Shown here: one piece after another, positions 19,450 through 29,813 of the stretch
How the letters are laid out: each line of letters opens with the position of its first letter
How positions within the stretch are numbered: position 1 is the first letter of the stretch
Source of the DNA: Pelargonium cotyledonis
Lineage: Eukaryota; Streptophyta; Magnoliopsida; Geraniales; Geraniaceae
NCBI GenBank assembly: GCA_036897625.1
Contig: JAYMTA010000400.1
Location: 1-29,813 of the forward strand
Length of the DNA: 29,813 bases
Reading direction: 5' to 3'
Translations under genes and position numbers: made by a program
The notes under the pieces: model-generated
Databases searched by the model: none
Seen by the model: only the letters and a program-made list of their open reading frames with translations
What the model was told of the DNA's origin: nothing

Positions 19450-21459
19450 AATAAATAAAAGAAAATGAGATGGATGGCATTATTATCAAAGTACGAGAGA
19501 AGGGACGGATGGGTCGTTTTCTGGTACACAGGAGCTTGTTCCCTTCTCTCTGTTTTCAAAACGGAGTGTCGTTTCAGTCTCAGTGTCACTGTAAATTGGG
19601 GAGCAACAAAGTTGCGCATGTCAGATTGGCGTGCATTGCAGAGCATTGCCCATTGTTGCAGAGATCGATCCAACCAGAAAAGTGGGGGCCTCGTGCCTGG
19701 AAAAATCAAATTAAAGGTTAAAGTTTTAATCTTTTTCTCTTCCACTTTTTTTCTTAAAGGAGGGAACAAGGAAGATAGGATCACAAATCTTGATTTTTTT
19801 GAAAAAGGGGAGATTTTTTGTTGTTGGGTATTTGTCTGTTTGATCAAAGGTGTGTAAAAAATGGGAGATTGTGAAGTGTGGTGGTGGTGGTGGTGGTGGT
19901 GCTGATTCAAAGGTGTAGGAACATTCTGAGTTTGGCTTTTTATGTGCAGTGTGTGTGTGTTGCTCTGGTGGCTGTCAAAGATGAGCAACAGCTCATCTTT
20001 TGATTTGGGTGTTTTTTTTTGTTTGTTTGGTGGTTTCTGTGGTATGTAGGGACTGACTCTCTCTCTCTTTCTTGTCATAGAGCTCATGTTCTTGCTCATG
20101 CAACTGTGCTGTGAAAACACACTTTTGTTGCTCTGTGTCCACTCATATTTGATTCTTTGTACTTTGGAAAGTGAGAGCTAATAGCTGCTCCAAGAGCGCA
20201 TTTGTACCCCTGTCTCTTCTTCATGTTCTTCTTTACTACAACACTCTGCTAGTGCAAGAACCCTCACACACCTTCTTAATCTTAACCCTCCATACCTAAA
20301 GGTTTGGTTTTTCATGCTACCCACTTCAATTCATGTTTCTGGAATAACTTCTGCATATTTTCACATGGGTATGGCTTGCTTTGTCTTGATGATCATATGT
20401 GAGCTGAATTTGGTACTCCTTTTTATGCCTTCTGTGTGTTTGATTCATTGTCTCTATGAGTATGATTGGTTAGCACTTGAGAACTACTGAAATAGGATAT
20501 GGGATTGTTTTAATTTTTTGTACATTTGTTGTGAATGACATGGAGAGATGCTTTTGGTTATGGGTTTGGGTTTGGAGTTGGGCTGTGTTTTGCAATCTTG
20601 GGATGGTGGGTGTGGGTTGGCTTCATCATGTTTGGCCTCTAATTAGAAACACCTTTGTTGGTGGCAATGATGCTTGTTTCTATGCTCTTAATGATATTTT
20701 TTTCTTTTCTTTTTTGGTTATAGAAAACCCCAAACTTGATGCTTGTTGTCTACCCTTTTTGCAGTTCCTCAACTCATATCGAGATATGCTGTTGTTTGTT
20801 GCAGGTGAGCTATAGCTACAACGTAGCAACAAAGGTGAAAGGGAATTGGTGAGTGAAGGAATGTGTATTGTGCTTTTTGGGTTTTGAAACTAGTTGATTA
20901 CAAAATGGTTCTTGTTGTGTCTGAGCCATTGGTAAAACAAAACTAAGAGAGCTAGTTTGTAGGAAGGGAAGGATAAAAAATGAGGAATGGGCGGTGGTGT
21001 CAGGTTTGAGCAAGTGGGTGTGTGTCTGGGCTTGAGAATTATATATGTTTGAGAAAGACTTGTAGGTTTGTCTCCTTAGCTAACCCTCCTCGCCCGGGGA
21101 CTGTGCTTACTGTTACCGAGTAGAGAAGCAATCTTTGCTTTGAGTCTCTTCCCATCTAAGCGGCGAATGGTTGAAAATCAAACCACCCAGTTTACTCTTT
21201 TTTCCCTCTTTATCTCTACTCGTAGCCTTGGTTGTGAAAAAGATTCGATCATACCATAGAACTCGTCAAGTTTCCTTTTCGATTCATCCTTCCTTGCCTC
21301 GAATATCAGAAAGTTGGTCTCATTCAAGAGAGTTCAATCCTCACTTCTGGGGTTTTCTTTAAGAAAATAGTAGATTCAATAGGCAGTGCCGAAGCAGAAC
21401 TTTTGCAGGAATTATAATTTCTGAAGCAAAACTGACAATCAGATCTTCCCTTCGTCAAA
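19450..21459 (+). promoter_or_regulatory. Promoter and probable long leader of the NPY-type gene
   Basis: About 2 kb of G/T-rich sequence, distinct from the AT-rich flanks, leads up to the NPY start codon. It contains a ggt-repeat (about 19878-19900), a CT-rich tract (about 20054-20072) of the kind common in plant leaders, and acceptor-like sites such as the tttgttgcag ending at 20804, so a spliced 5' UTR is possible. The open frames on both strands here (130 codons plus, 235 codons minus) are low-complexity and have no domains. The transcription start cannot be fixed. Confidence 0.35.
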
Positions 21460-24400
21460 ATGAAATTTATGAAACTTGGATCCAAGCCCGATTCTTTTCA
21501 AACTGATGGCGAAAATATGAGGTGAGTGCAAAAGATCCTTCTACTTGAGCTACTGATTTATTTTGGTGTATTGTTGTGTGTAGCTGTTCGGATATTAACT
21601 TCGATAAATGTTTGCTTACATAAACCATCAATACCAGTTTCAGTTTCTTTATAGAACCGTAGCAACTAGCAACTTCAAATTTTAAATTGTCTTTGAAAGA
21701 TCGTGTATCAGTCAAATCAATAGGAGCTTCACTGCAAATACTCTGCTATTGGTTCTTCATATAATGTTACAAAATAATTTAGCTTTTCAGTAAAAACTAC
21801 TTTGAAAGATCTGTTCCGTAATCATATTTTTTCCAGTTTCAGAATATATCCTCACAGGAGCCATGGAACAGTTACGGCTCCTTGATGAGATAACCATTGT
21901 TATGTGACATCGGGTATTGATAGTGGGCAAGCAACATGATCTATTATCGCCTTCTCTGGATTGGAAGAACAACTTAGCAATTAATTCATTTTACAACCCA
22001 TTCAAAATGCTTTCTATCCTAAATTTCACATGTAAATGTCATATATCGTTTATCAAGCCATAGTCAGGTTCTAAGAAAATCTTGGTTTCCTGTCTTTAAT
22101 CTCCCCCATTTCTTTGTGATCATCCAGTAAGATATTTCTATCTTTATGAAATGTTATAAATTTTAAGAATCAATCTTATCACTAGCATAACTAGATACTG
22201 TTTTTGTCTCCAGGAGCGTGGCAACGGAGCTAGCAACTGACATAGTTGTTACCATTGGGGACGTTAAGTTCTATCTGCACAAGGTATGGTTGCAAAATTT
22301 CAATACATAGATTAACAAGTCTAGTACATGCTAAATTGGTAATGTTTCGGATTGTCTAACCAAACCCGATATATTTGGATGCATAATCTATTGTTATATC
22401 AACATTTTTGTAGTTTCCCCTTTTATCCAAGAGTGCGCGCCTACAGAAGCTAGTTGCAACCACAAATGAGAACGATGATGAAATCCACATCCATGATATC
22501 CCCGGTGGACCAGCTGCGTTTGAAATATGTGCCAAGTTCTGTTATGGCATGATGGTCACACTCAATGCCTATAACGTGGTAGCAGCTCGATGCGCAGCCG
22601 AGTACCTTGAGATGTATGAAACAGTTGAAAAAGGGAATCTCATCTACAAGATTGAAGTCTTCCTTAACTCTAGCATTTTCCGGAGTTGGAAAGACTCGAT
22701 TATAGTTCTCCAAACTACAAGATCACTTCATCCATGGTCCGAAGAACTTAAGGTGGCCAGCCATTGCCTTGATTCCATTGCTTCCAAAACTTCAATCGAT
22801 ACTTCCAAGGTAGAGTGGTCCTACACCTATAACCGCAAAAAGCTTCCATCTGAGAATGGGAAAGATCCACAGTGGAATGGTGTGATGAAAAACCCTACGG
22901 TTCCAAAGGACTGGTGGGTAGAGGATCTTTGTGAGCTTCATATTGATTTATTCAAGCGGGTCATAGCAACGATAAAAACTAAAGGAAAAATTTCTGGCGA
23001 TGTGATTGGAGAGGCCTTGAGTGCGTATGCGTTGAGAAGGTTGCCAGGCTTTAGCAAGGGTATGATTCAAGGTGGTGATCTCGTGAAATACAGGTCTTTG
23101 GTTGAAACCATTGTGTTGCTACTACCCACAGAGAAGAACAGTGTTCCCTGCAGTTTCTTGCTAAAGTTGTTGAGGGCTGCAATTCTTTTAGAATGCGGGG
23201 AATTGGAAAGAAAAGAGTTGATGAGGAAAATTGGCCGGCAGCTGGACGAAGCAAGAGTGGCTGATCTAATGATACAAGCCCCTAGTGGAGAAACAACAAT
23301 GTACGATGTTGATATTGTGCAAAACCTTGTTTGGGAGTTTGTGACTTATGAGCAAAGTGCTCGGAAGGATCCTTCTTTGGAAAATGAGTATGAGATTAAG
23401 AGTCACAGGTTTGTATCTGATGCATCAAAGGGAATGGTTGCAAAGTTGGTTGATGGCTACCTAGCTGAAATTGCTCGGGATCCCAATTTGTCTCCCTCAA
23501 AATTTGTTGATCTTGCAGAAATGGTATCGAGCTTCTCAAGATCAACTCATGATGGGCTTTACCGAGCCATTGACATGTATCTCAAGGTAATGTTAAACTT
23601 CAGTCAACTAAATACGCTACTTTAGTTTCATAACTTATTCGTGTCCATATGTTATGTGCATGCTAAATGGCGTTTAAACTAGGAATGTACATGCTATAAA
23701 TGAACAGTAGACAAGTTGTAGACCAGATAAAAAGTTGAAATGTCGTAGATATAGACTAGACTAACAGTGAAGATATTATAGACAAACAGTGAAGATGTTA
23801 TGGATAATCAGTAAACATATTGAGGTTGGATAAAGTAGAAATGTCACAGACTAACAGTGAAAATGTCAGACAAACAATGAACATATTGTAGGCTTATGTT
23901 GCAAAAAGTAAAATTGTCATAGACTAACAATGATTCTTAACTTGTACTAATTGCTAAAATTGAATGTGTTTCATCACAGGAACACCCGGGGATAAGCAAG
24001 AGCGAAAGGAAGAGAATATGCAAGCTCATGGACTGCAGGAAACTGTCCGGCGACGCATGCATGCACGCTGTGCAAAATGAACGGCTTCCCTTGCGAGTTG
24101 TTGTGCAAGTCCTGTTTTTTGAGCAAGCCAGGGCAGCTGCATCTCCACCAGGGAACAGCACACCGGACCTTCCTGGCCCCATCAAGGCATTACTCCCTGG
24201 CGGATCTCACGGGAGCTCAAGGTCCGCAACAACCAACACCGAAGAAGACTGGGACTCTGTTCCAACAGCTGAAGAGATCAAAGCTTTAAAGGACGAGCTA
24301 GCCACTTTGAGGTTAGGGACTGGTGGCAGTAGAAGTAGCAATGACGAGGCTAAAAACAACGCTGAGAAAGTTGCTGCTGCGACCAAAATGAAAGGTTTGG

Positions 24401-24552
24401 TGGTATCAAAAATCTTTTCAAAGCTATGGTCAAGCAAAGAAAGACATGGCGGCGACATTAGCAGCTCCGATACATCAGAGAGCCCTGGTTCGACCAATGC
24501 CGATGAAACCAAGTCCACGCCATCAAGAAGTAGGAGGCACTCGTTATCGTAA
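21460..24552 (+). CDS. NPY: BTB/NPH3 family protein, NPY-type (NAKED PINS IN YUC-like)
   Basis: Four coding exons, 21460-21521, 22214-22283, 22414-23586 and 23980-24552, with GT-AG introns of 692, 130 and 393 bases, give 625 aa. The start opens the hallmark [17 protein letters not shown] fold follows (about 29-100; [37 protein letters not shown]). The NPH3 domain runs from PKDWWVEDL (about 209) to the signature [15 protein letters not shown] (470-484). The C-terminal region has a short coiled coil (532-546), a basic KIFSKLW patch (579-585), an [10 protein letters not shown] stretch and the end RRHSLS. From memory these C-terminal blocks fit Arabidopsis NPY5/NPY4 best. Family knowledge: NPY/MAB4 proteins sit at the plasma membrane with PIN carriers and AGC kinases (PID, D6PK), support PIN polarity, and act in auxin-driven organ formation and root gravitropism. 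The BTB domain of related proteins can bind CUL3. All key blocks appear intact, so the gene looks functional. Confidence 0.95.
23723..23938 (+). repeat. Nested degenerate minisatellite in the last NPY intron
   Basis: Three contiguous 22-nt units (23757-23778, 23779-23800, 23801-23822) share the pattern tagacWaacagtgaagatRtta with increasing divergence. Similar units return near 23848-23888 and 23920-23938. Each cluster is preceded by a gataaaRagt.gaaatgtc block, which implies a higher-order unit of roughly 100 bases. Confidence 0.7.
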
Positions 24553-24905
24553 GCCACTTACAAGGCTCACTCAACTGACATTAGGATTTTAGAACGTGAT
24601 CTTCGACACTTCCAGCTGTTTTTTCAGTGGCAAATCTTGAGCAGAGCAAGAGTTTATGTGGGGTACTGGAAATTCATATCCACAGGAAGCATTTAGTGTC
24701 ATTTTATGGCTGTACAAGAGAGATGGAGGTTCTGAATTAGTTATTTTTGGTCTTTTTTTTCCTGTTTTAGATGACAAGAAAGTTTTGATGTACCATAAAC
24801 CAAAGAGATGTGCTAAATCTTCTACACTAGGGTTTGGGAGTTTTGGTTGTTCTTTCTCATTGGTAATGGATGCTATATGGAATAATGGGAAGCTAGCTCT
24901 TTGAG
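24553..24905 (+). other. Probable 3' UTR of the NPY-type gene
   Basis: Less AT-biased sequence continuous with the last exon. An 82-codon frame at 24656-24904 has no domain and is treated as untranslated. Confidence 0.4.
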
Positions 24906-27900
24906 TCCAAAGGACCATTATAGTGTTGCCATGTGACTTGAGAACTGATAGAAAACTGATAGAATGGTTAGGGTGATACATTGCAAACTTTTTGCCGATG
25001 AGCGCGTGAACCAACTGATAGAAAATCAATCGGTAAAAAAACGTTTCAAATTATTTGGAGGTTTCAAATTTGAGTATTGGAGAAAGTTATTACGTGAAAA
25101 GTCGGTAATAACAGTTTTGTAGTCCTTGCATTGCTCAGTATAATGATTATACATCAAATTGTTATATATAATCAAAAACTAGAAAATGTAGGTCTATAAA
25201 AAATCAACTTCATTTCAAGCACCACATTAACAAACAAAGTTTAAGATCAAAAGAGCATCAATTTCAACAACTCTTTGTATTTAATTGGCCCAATGGGCCA
25301 AGTTACACAATAAGTGTATCTCTCCCATTTCATATAGCCGCTACATATCTCACCTAAAGAGACTTGAATTTGCGACCTCTTCCAAAAAAGTCACAAAAGT
25401 TATCAATGTTTTGCATCCACAAATTTATTAAAACGCATGTCTGTTAAATTATGATATAGAATTAGCAATTTCTTGTTAGCTTGAGTGACTCCCAGTCCAG
25501 AAAGGCAGTCAACAGAAGCAAGTTTTTAATTGTTTTTCAGGTGAATCTATGAAAAATCAGGCATATATTCATAGTAAAATCTACTACTTGTATAAGAGTG
25601 CAAAAAAAATTAAAAATTAAATTAAAAATATGGCATCTTTCATTTGACTTGACTTATTGACTCCAACCTGTTTATTGGTAAATGGGCCCATAGCGTGGCC
25701 CATGGGCCCCAAAAAAGTTCGGTTAAAAAAAAAAAACATTACCGACAATACAAACCCAAAAAAATTCCATTACTTTTATGATAAATAAATTAATATTAAT
25801 CTTATTTTGATTTGGACATTTAAACAAAATTAGTCAATCTTGGTTGTTCTCATATCTTTTCTCATTGCTCCAATCTTTGTTCAAATTATTTGATTTCATA
25901 AAGAAAGGTACTATGGTATTCATCATTTCTAGTGGACTTCTTCCAAATATATTCTTATAATCATTTTATTTAAATCCACAAACTTTCACATCAATCTTCA
26001 TAATTTTATACTAATTTTATTAAATTCCAATTGTCTTCAAGGTTTAAGGAATTGACAAGTTAACACATAAATGCATACCGAATGAACTACTTCACTTTCA
26101 AAAATTAATATATGTTGGAGAAACAAGGAATAAGAAGTTAACGTCAACTTGGAACAACTTGTCTCGATTTGAAGTTGATACAACGAGCGTGTTTTAATTT
26201 ATATGACTCATGAAACGCCTTTTTTCAGATGTAATATTACGTTATGACAAATATTCCATTGTGATGATGATTTATTGTAATATTTATATTGTTTGTGAGA
26301 GACAATTGTAAGACTGTATATATAATTTAATTTTGTTACTCATAATAGTTTTTATTATTGTTATCTAGTCTTATCTGCACACATTTCATCATTTTGAAAC
26401 TTTTTTTTATTATTAGAGGATTATCACCGAAACATACCTTAACACTAATTGTTACTCCACAAATTCTCTCAAGTATTAGATGCAATCTCTTCACGCTCTC
26501 GAGCACCTAATGCTCCAAAAAAATGATTCTCTCAAGTCTCGACCAATACTCTTTTGATTCCTAAGATAGATCTTGGTAGTGAGTCAATATCCTAAGCATC
26601 GTATACAATCAAATGAATGTATATTTTATATTTATTATTATGTGACACGCTCCTATTTTTGTTTGAAATCTCTTATCGATCGTTTGAGTTAACAAGGTAC
26701 CAAGAAAATCTCCATTCTTGATGACAGTAAAGTTTAGACAGCTTTACCCATGTGTGCTCATATTTCTTTCAGAAATTTAATTTTTTTTTTATTTTGTTGA
26801 AATTCCAACTGATGTTCACAACATGATAAAATAATTTTTCTTTCCGAACATCAAAAGTCATGATTAAACTTTCTATCAACCCTAAAAGAGCTTTAGTCCA
26901 AGAAAAAAGAGAAAAAAAAATTGTAAAAGCTATGAGCCATATTTTTTGGTCTTTTAGGCTATTGGGATCACAAAGAACATAAGATAAGGAAGAAAATGCC
27001 AACCATATTTGACTATTCACACCAATGTTAATTTTTCCCTAATTTCTCATATACCTAATCCACCAAGTCAAGCAAAAAGACACAACCAAAAAGGACCTAC
27101 TTATATCTAACATTCCTTTTCTTAATCCTTTTGGACTCTCTTTTTTTATTACAAAACCCTAATTTTTTGGGAACATCTTGTTACTTTTTCTTAGTAAACT
27201 TGAATATGAAAGCATGAGTTGAAGAGTGAGTTTCCCAAACATGGATATGTTAATTAATTGCGATTAAGCATCGACTAACACGCATGATTAGCAAAAACAA
27301 CTTCAGTCAAAACTTGCCTAACACTTCATCACCTCATCAACTCACCTAATTTTGGGCTTTTAGTGATTGAGTGAGTGACTTTGTGTATGCCATTATAATA
27401 ATTAATCGAGTCAGTTTTGTATATATTTTTTTGTTAGTGCTAACTTCTGATACTGATAAAATATTAGATAGAAAATTTTAAAAAATAAGTGGAAGTTCAA
27501 TATGTAGCTAAAACCCTCCTAATTCAACCTACCAACCACATGATGAAAGAGCCATTTTGGCACTTAGTTCCTATCAATTTTTGGGGTGATTTGTCTCTTG
27601 ATTGACTCATTCTTATGTAGAAATGGCCTCAAAATTCATAATAATGTTAACCAAGATTCAACATTTTTTGGGAGTAAAAAATACCTTTCTTTTCCATCAA
27701 ATGTCACTACTATATGAACTGTAGCATGTGCGTGCATAGTTTCCCTATTTTACTATGATTGTTACATATTGATCGCTATTGAATTAGCGATTGAATTAAT
27801 GTAACTGATTACTTTCAATAATTTATGTATATGTGCGTCATACACATAGATGTATGTCGGTGACGAATTTTTGGTTGTATTATAAAAACAACGATTACAT

Positions 27901-28571
27901 TATTTCAAATATAAATTGAGTCATTCATTAACTATTTTTTGTACGGATAAAATTAAAAAAGATAGTGACTCAATCATGTGATAATATTATATACTGACAA
28001 GATATATACAGTTTTATAAAGAAGTGATGTCAATTCATAATATATCATTTTAAATACGTGTTGAGTCATTCACCTAATGTCTATGTATAATAATTAAAAG
28101 ATTATTAAATCGGACATAATTGTTATTATTATATAGCGACGAGATGCATATTCATCTCTAAATGGCGTCGATTTTATATGATATAGAATTTTCTTTGGAG
28201 TAGACTTGCCAATAATAAAATTGGAATTAGAATCACATTATTGGAGATGACTTATATCATGTGAGTCATGTCTTACCCAAGGCAGGAAGCATAGAACATA
28301 CAAAGTGGGCAAAAAAAGAAGAAATAAGAAAGTGAGGTCCTATTTTCTAATTTTAGTATAAATTAATTATTGTGTTTGAATTAAAATTTTGTCCTCATCA
28401 AGAATACACAAAATCTATAAAATAAAATAAAAAAATTCATTCACAAATGTCCATTTGACTATTTTTTTTTATATCCAATACTTCATTAATGAAAAAAAAT
28501 GAAGAATTTTTCTATAAAATAAAATGAGTATATGACTACAAGTCACAACACATTTAACAAAAATATAAAAA
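24906..28571. other. AT-rich intergenic DNA with two TGGGCC palindromes
   Basis: No gene is supported. Two perfect palindromes stand out: TTGGCCCA-A-TGGGCCAA at 25285-25301 and GGCCCATGGGCC at 25697-25708, the latter with a further TGGGCCCA at 25683-25690. Diverged repeat blocks sharing ttgagtcattca occur near 27915 and 28063. Confidence 0.45.
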
Positions 28572-28793
28572 TATATTTTAGTGTAAAATGTGTATCAATT
28601 GACTGATATAAATTTATATCAGTTCTAACTTAACCAAGTCAATGAGATGATGACACCTCATTAAATTTCACTTATACTCACTCAAGTGAATTTGTGGGAG
28701 CGGAGCGACCCGTCCGGACGTGTCATCACCTCATTAGTGCAACTGATATAAAATTATATCAGTCAACTAATGTCCATATTACTCTATATTTTA
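28572..28793. mobile_element. MITE with 42-bp terminal inverted repeats and 9-bp target duplication (Mutator-like)
   Basis: The element is 28581-28784 (204 bp). Its left end 28581-28622 and the reverse complement of its right end 28743-28784 agree at about 34 of 42 positions, including gactgatataa and tttatatcag near the inner end. It is flanked on both sides by tatatttta (28572-28580 and 28785-28793), a perfect 9-bp duplication, which is the length made by Mutator-type transposases. The termini begin with G, as usual for that superfamily. There is no open frame, so it is non-autonomous. Further inside, aatgag.tgatgacac occurs in inverted orientation in both halves, so the inverted repeat is longer but interrupted. 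Confidence 0.8.
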
Positions 28794-29756
28794 TCCATAT
28801 ATTAATTAAAACTTAATTCTTGAACACAGTTTAAAAAAATACAAATATGTTTTATCCATATATTGCAATCATGAATCTTATGATCCTCAACTATATATTT
28901 ATGAACTCAGGAATCTTATGATCTTCTTCTTGTAAATCTCGTGAATGATAAAAAGGAAAAGAAATATGTTTTCATTGGTCGGTCATTTTAATCACTCAAT
29001 AATTTCATTATTTAAAGTTGCTTAACTATTATTTTTAACTTAATTATTTGGTTATTCATGGTAGTGAATTGCTTTTGTAATACTTAAAATTCATATAAGA
29101 AATTTTTTATTAGTGACGGCATAAGCTAACATTAGAATAATTGTTTGTGTTTGTAAAATATACTCCTAGTTGTTTTTTATAGAGCAAAAAAAAAAAGTTG
29201 TATATGTTTTAACTAATTTGTACGAACATAAAAGAATAGAAGAAAATACTCAACATTATTTTAAATTAAGATTGATCTTAATTTCTTTAAAAAAAAAGAT
29301 TGATCTTAATTAAAAGGTCTTTTGAGCATATGAACTTTCATTTAAAAATCTTGCTTGGCAATTATATATCTTTTAAAACTAATTTCCTTTGTTTTTATTT
29401 TTTTATTTCTAAAGATGATAAGTTCAACTCCTAACTACCAATCTTCACTTTATAATTAAGGATAGAGACAATTAAAAAAAAAATACAAATGCAGATATGT
29501 TTTCACTTAAATGAAGTTAATGACTTTTTACTTCAAAAAAAATAATGACATTTGTTTATCAGTTGAGCTACATAACAGAAGGTAGCTCTATCTTTTTTAA
29601 GACAAATATCTCATCTCATACCGTCGGTAAAGAGGCTCGAACTCGAAATCTTAGAGAGAATTCAAAGCGATTAAACTGTTCGACCCAACATACATTGGTA
29701 AATGAAACTAATGACTTAACTAAGCAAATAGTTATTGTACATTATTTTTCTTTATA
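28794..29756. other. AT-rich intergenic DNA, no gene seen
   Basis: Contains an adjacent duplicated word (aagattgatcttaatt, near 29267-29282 and 29297-29312) and homopolymer A/T runs. The 70-codon frame at 29545-29757 has no domain. Confidence 0.5.
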
Positions 29757-29813
29757 AAGTAAAATGTGTATCAGTTGACTGGTATAAACTTCAATTCGGT
29801 GGAACTTAACCAA
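29757..29813 (+). mobile_element. Left end of a second copy of the MITE, cut by the window end
   Basis: From about 29759 the sequence gtaaaatgtgtatcagttga, followed by ctggtataaact and later ggaacttaaccaa, matches the left part of the MITE at 28583-28638 in the same orientation. It has scattered differences. The rest lies outside the window. Confidence 0.7.

Noticed and set aside
19413-20120. 235-codon minus-strand open frame with a run of eight histidines
   Set aside because: The histidines come from a ggt-repeat read in reverse, and the rest is Ser/Thr/Gln/Lys-rich with no domain. It lies antisense to the G/T-rich leader of the NPY gene, so it is a composition artefact.
29560-29700. tRNA-like A and B box words (tagctcaactgataaa and gagttcgagcctc on the minus strand), possible SINE
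   Set aside because: On that strand the B-box-like word comes before the A-box-like word, the wrong order for a pol III promoter. No tail or target duplication was found.
1-29813. CRISPR arrays, bacterial operons, phage or viral genes
   Set aside because: No regularly spaced repeats, no prokaryotic gene layout and no viral domains were seen. The window is plant nuclear DNA throughout.

Overview
The window reads as nuclear DNA of a dicot plant: AT-rich intergenic sequence, short GT-AG introns, a plant-type initiator tRNA, and three plant protein families recognisable from their motifs (NPH3/BTB, QALGGH zinc finger, X8/CBM43). I cannot assign genus or family. There is no sign of bacterial, organellar or viral origin, and no operon-like grouping. 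The genes stand alone, on both strands.

Layout. 1-5980: gene-poor AT-rich DNA with worn repeats and two inverted repeats. 5984-8340: promoter with a G-box and TCP-type sites, then a three-exon gene for a secreted protein (416 aa) that joins a degenerate GH17-like part to a C-terminal X8 callose-binding-type domain. 8779-8850: initiator tRNA-Met on the minus strand. 9377-11933: a small spliced minus-strand gene, about 103 aa, with one membrane segment and a coiled coil. 12968-13835: a stress-type C2H2 zinc-finger repressor gene of the ZAT10/STZ group, single exon, 218 aa. 14130-14640 and 18170-18600: worn pieces of non-LTR retrotransposons. 19450-24900: an NPH3-family gene of the NPY type, four coding exons and 625 aa, with a long non-coding leader region. 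24900-28570: AT-rich intergenic DNA. 28572-28793: a small MITE with 42-bp terminal inverted repeats and perfect 9-bp target duplications, with the left end of a second copy cut off by the window end.

The genes do not form a pathway. By family knowledge, NPY proteins act with AGC kinases in PIN polarity and auxin-driven organogenesis. ZAT10-type proteins repress transcription under abiotic stress. X8 proteins bind callose at the wall. These roles are inferred from family membership.

Nothing here convincingly amounts to an undescribed system. The observations most worth a second look are the GH17-like pseudoenzyme fused to X8, the MITE with intact target duplications, a poly(A)-only insertion flanked by 13-bp direct repeats, the odd 5' structure of the small minus-strand gene, a nested minisatellite in the last NPY intron, and a 24-base G run. 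All splice sites and coordinates were read by eye.
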